This document shows positions 60,269 through 64,000 of a stretch of 64,000 nucleotides of DNA, in pieces. The notes under the pieces were generated by a model. It did no database searches and was not told the DNA's origin. It saw nothing but the letters and a program-made list of their open reading frames with translations. Each line of letters opens with the position of its first letter. Position 1 is the first letter of the stretch. Position numbers and translations under genes: made by a program. This DNA comes from Monosiga brevicollis MX1 (lineage: Eukaryota > Opisthokonta > Choanoflagellata > Craspedida > Salpingoecidae): NCBI RefSeq assembly GCF_000002865.3, contig NW_001865039.1:1487096-1551095 (forward strand), written 5' to 3'.

Positions 60269-63200
60269 TCAGTGGCAAGCAAATCGCAGAGGCGGGGAAC
60301 TCGAAGCGACATCCAAACAATCCGTGTTTGATGAGCTTGCCGTCCTAGCGGGTTTCTTGGAGACAGTCATAGTGGTAATAGTAGTGGTCGTAGTTTTCGT
60401 TGTGATGGTTGTATCCGACTCAAAAGTCTCAACGGTCGTTGTGGTGGTGGTTGTAGTGGCTGGGGCTGAGTTTGAGTCGGTGACCGTACTGGTCGCTGTT
60501 GTGGGGCCCGACGAGCCGGGTTGTAGCGTGTGCGACGAAGCAAACGATCTGCTCTTAGAAGCAGCAAACGCCTTCGGCGCAGCATCGGTACTGGTTGGGG
60601 AAGTAAAAGAAAGTGACGATTCCGGATTAGTGGCGCTTACGGGCTCTAAAGGAGCAGTGGTGGTAGTGTTTTTTATTGCGCTAATTGAAGAAGCAGAATT
60701 GACTGGAGTCGATGGCAACAAGGTACGCTTTGGTGAACCAAAAGAATGCTTTTGTGCAGGAAATGTGCTGCTTGCTGAAGTATTTTTGCTAGAGCCAGGG
60801 GCAGGTTTGGTTCCAAATCCATGTTGGGCAGGCATCCTGGGTTTGGTAGTGCGAGCAGGAGACTCAATGCCAAATGAAAGCGCTGATGTCGCAGCCGCAA
60901 CCGGCTTGGGGTCAGACCCACATGCCTGAGCCGCCGTGGGTGTAGTGGCTGTCGCTTCACGCGTGGTAGACCTCACTAGAGTTGCCGTGTCATTGAGCTT
61001 GGTGGTCGACGTTGTGGTGGCTGCTGCTGATGATGATACGAAGGATCCGAAGCCACCGAAACTAAAGGTTCCAGACCCATTGGGCTTTGCTGTTGACGTT
61101 GTGGTGGCTGCTGATGATGATGAAACGGGGGATCCGAAGGGTGCACAAGCTATTGTTCCAGATCCAGTGGGCTTGGTGGTCGACGTTGTGGTGGCTGCTG
61201 CTGATGATGACACGGGCGATCCGAAAGGTGAACTAGCTGTGGCCCCAGTCTCATTGGGCTTGGCCGTCGTCGTGGCCGTTGATGAGGCTGCTGCTGATGA
61301 CAATACAGGGGATCCGAAGCCACGGAAACCCAAAGTTTCAGCGTCATTGAGCTTTGCTGTCGACGTTGTGGTGGTTGCTGCTGATGATGATACGAAGGAT
61401 CCGAAGCCACCGAAACTAAAGGTTCCAGACCCATTGGGCTTTGCTGTTGACGTTGTGGTGGCTGCTGATGATGATGATACGGGGGATCCGAAGGGTGCAC
61501 AAGCTGTGGCCCCAGTCTCATTGGGCTTGGTGGTCGACGTTGTGGTGGCTGCTGCTGATGATGACACGGGCGATCCGAAAGGTGAACTAGCTGTGGCCCC
61601 AGTCTCATTGGGCTTGGCCGTCGTCGTGGCCGTTGATGAGGCTGCTGCTGATGATAATACAGGGGATCCGAAGCCACGGAAACCCAAAGTTTCAGCGTCA
61701 TTGAGCTTTGCTGTCGACGTTGTGGTGGCTGCTGCTGATGATGAGACCGGGGATTCGAAGCCACGGAAACTAAGGGTTCCAGTCTCATTGGTCTTGGTGA
61801 TTGACGTTGTGGTGGTTGCTGCTGGTGAAGACACGGGGGATCCGAAGGATGCACAAGCTATTGTTCCAGATCCAGTGGGCTTGGTGGTCGACGTTGTGGT
61901 GGCTGCTGCTGATGATGACACGGGCGATCCGAAAGGTGAACTAGCTGTGGCCCCAGTCTCATTGGGCTTGGCCGTCGTCGTGGCCGTTGATGAGGCTGCT
62001 GCTGATGATAATACAGGGGATCCGAAGCCACGGAAACCCAAAGTTTCAGCGTCATTGAGCTTTGCTGTCGACGTTGTGGTGGTTGCTGCTGATGATGATA
62101 CGAAGGATCCGAAGCCACCGAAACTAAAGGTTCCAGACCCATTGGGCTTTGCTGTTGACGTTGTGGTGGCTGCTGATGATGATGATACGGGGGATCCGAA
62201 GGGTGCACAAGCTATTGTTCCAGATCCAGTGGGCTTGGTGGTCGACGTTGTGGTGGCTGCTGCTGATGATGACACGGGCGATCCGAAAGGTGAACTAGCT
62301 GTGGCCCCAGTCTCATTGGGCTTGGCCGTCGTCGTGGCCGTTGATGAGGCTGCTGCTGATGATAATACAGGGGATCCGAAGCCACGGAAACCCAAAGTTT
62401 CAGCGTCATTGAGCTTTGCTGTCGACGTTGTGGTGGCTGCTGCTGATGATGAGACCGGGGATTCGAAGCCACGGAAACTAAGGGTTCCAGTCTCATTGGT
62501 CTTGGTGATTGACGTTGTGGTGGTTGCTGCTGGTGAAGACACGGGGGATCCGAAGGATGCACAAGCTATTGTTCCAGATCCAGTGGGCTTGGCGGTCGAC
62601 GTGGCCGTGGTTGCTGCTGATGATACGGGGCGATACGAAAGGGTGAACTAGCTGTGGCCCCAGTCTCATTGGGCTTGGCCGTCGTCGTGGCCGTTGATGA
62701 GGCTGCTGCTGATGACAATACAGGGGATCCGAAGCCACGGAAACCCAAAGTTTCAGCGTCATTGAGCTTTGCTGTCGACGTTGTGGTGGCTGCTGCTGAT
62801 GATGAGACCGGGGATTCGAAGCCACCGAAACTAAGGGTTCCAGTCTCATTGGTCTTGGTGATTGACGTTGTGGTGGTTGCTGCTGGTGAAGACACGGGGG
62901 ATCCGAAGGATGCACAAGCTATTGTTCCAGATCCAGTGGGCTTGGCCGTCGTCGTGGCCGTGGTTGCTGCTGATGATACGGGGGATACAAAGGGTGAACT
63001 AGCTGTGGCCCCAGTCTCATTGGTCTCAGTGGTTGACATTGTGGTGGCTGATGCTGGTGGAGATACGAAGGTTCCAAAGCCACGGGAACTAAAGGTTCCA
63101 GCCTCATTGGTCTTGGTGGTTGACGTTGTGGTGGCTGCTGCTGGTGATGATACGAAGGATCCGAAGCCATGGAAATCCAAAGTTCCAGCCTCATTGGTCT

Positions 63201-64000
63201 TGGTGGTTGACGCTGTGGTGACTGCTGCAGGTGATGACATGGGCGATCCGAAGGGTGCACAAGCTGTGGCCCCAGTCTCATTGGGCTTGGCCGTCGCCGT
63301 CGTTGTTGATGAGGGTGAAGCCCCAAATGTAGAAGGGATCGGGGCACCAAAATTAGGGGGCTTGGCCGCCGTCGCTCCAAAGGTAGAAGAAGTTGGGGAA
63401 CCAAAGCTACCAGGCTTGGCCGTCATTGTCGTCGGTGAAGCATCAGCACCAACGCCACCAGCTGCAGCTCCTGATGGGGCGGTAGAGCCCAAAGAAAGGC
63501 TGGATGCGGGAGTAGTTGCCTTGGCTTCCAGCGCGGCAGTGGAGCCAGCCGTCGCCGACTTGGCCTGTGCGGCCCCTTTCTTCTTGCGCCCCAGAGGAAC
63601 ACCACGCTCTTGAGGCAAGTGCAGACACTGTGCAACAGTCATGAAGCTATACCCGCTGTCCGTCAGCGCAAAGCGCGCATCCGCCTACACAAGTCCAGGT
63701 TCAAGCCCGAGTTGTGAGTGATGCCTGCCTCAGCCCAGCCCAGCTTGCTCATGTTACGCATACCTTGGTAGCGCCCTCTGCATCCATGACATGTTCAGTA
63801 TTGATGCAGTGATAGAACAGGATCTTGCCGCCGGAGGTGAGGATTGTGACGATGGGGCTGGGTGGTAGTTCGATCGCAGTCGGCGGCTCGGTCGGCAAGA
63901 CGGTTTGGTGGCTGCCAGGCTGACAGGTAGCCAGAGCCATGCCAGCCACAGTTTCAGGTGAACCGTCATCCGTGTAGGAAGGCGGATCTAGAGGGTAGAT
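60269..64000 (-). CDS. NUP214/Nup159-like FG nucleoporin, 5' part outside window
   Basis: Minus strand, entering from the right edge. The first visible exon contains YPLDPPSYTDDG, LATCQPGSHQTVLPT and ELPPSPIVTILTSGGKILFY, which resembles the last blade of the NUP214 beta-propeller (human MLLSTDGVLCPFYMIN). Next is an exon with ALTDSGYSFMTVAQ and LPLGRKKKG-like basic sequence. Then comes a very long Ser/Thr/Ala-rich FG domain with PFGSPVSS, GFGSFVSS, SFGSPTSSTFGA and GFGTFVS motifs, the hallmark of nuclear-pore permeability proteins. The C-terminus (60269-60960) is Thr/Ser-rich and ends PPLRFACH. There is an apparent frameshift near 62620-62650 inside the repeats. FG identity is secure; the NUP214 assignment rests on the short propeller remnant. 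Confidence 0.8.
60990..63290. repeat. FG-domain tandem array with 354-bp higher-order unit
   Basis: Subrepeats of about 29-31 codons, each holding one FG motif and a TTTSTTKP-like linker. Four different subrepeats form a 118-codon (354-bp) unit. Equivalent points recur at about 61151, 61505, 61858, 62212 and 62566, almost identical at base level. Outer copies (beyond 62900) are more diverged. Confidence 0.9.

Overview
The window is eukaryotic nuclear DNA: moderately GC-rich and gene-dense (about 21 protein genes in 64 kb). Most genes are cut by many short introns (roughly 80-200 bp, GT-AG) that interrupt recognisable protein families. The gene set points to a unicellular holozoan, most likely a choanoflagellate such as Monosiga or Salpingoeca. 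It includes a tyrosine kinase with an HRDLAARN loop, syntenin, a Fuzzy (CPLANE) homologue, TFG, mitoguardin, L-2-hydroxyglutarate dehydrogenase and a formylglycine-type arylsulfatase. The species call is inference.

Layout, left to right: APC1/ANAPC1 (+, 106-8805); C2-VASt-TM lipid-transfer-like protein (-, 8835-12346); L2HGDH (+, 12959-14868); mitoguardin (-, 15740 to about 17963, crossing an assembly gap); alpha-SNAP (+, 19078-20706); a signal-anchor protein with a beta-sandwich domain (-, 21081-23325); a small Ser-rich ORF (+, 24443-24877); tyrosine kinase (+, 25021-28502); BesD-like Fe(II)/2OG oxygenase (-, about 28913-31529); SLC52-like riboflavin transporter (-, 32376-34172); a membrane/thioredoxin-fold fusion (+, 34943-36159); a Cys-finger/SAM protein (-, 36601-37701); Fuzzy homologue (+, 38743-41032); ribosomal protein eL42 hosting a candidate C/D snoRNA (-, 41538-42528); TFG (-, 43186-44809); arylsulfatase B-like (+, 45147-47705); 5S rRNA (-, 47782-47899); NUDT8-like Nudix hydrolase (-, 48228-49241); syntenin (+, 50178-51535); Ras-like GTPase with a C-terminal PH-like domain (-, 52276-53484); glycogen phosphorylase (+, 55745-59750); and a NUP214-like FG nucleoporin running off the right edge (-, 60269-64000).

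There is no operon or pathway logic. The genes are housekeeping and cell-biological: cell cycle, ER export and vesicle fusion, contact sites, nuclear pore, translation, glycogen, cilia/polarity and phosphotyrosine signalling. The striking structure is the layout itself. Neighbouring genes alternate strand almost without exception. They therefore form divergent pairs and convergent pairs, and most divergent gaps carry long CT/GA or GT/CA dinucleotide tracts.

Exon boundaries were read by eye from splice consensus, frame continuity and similarity to known families. For L2HGDH, alpha-SNAP, eL42, syntenin, the GTPase and the membrane/thioredoxin fusion the exon models close in frame. Where family members are well known (L2HGDH, alpha-SNAP, eL42, syntenin) they reach the expected family length. 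For the other genes the span is given and some exon edges are uncertain.
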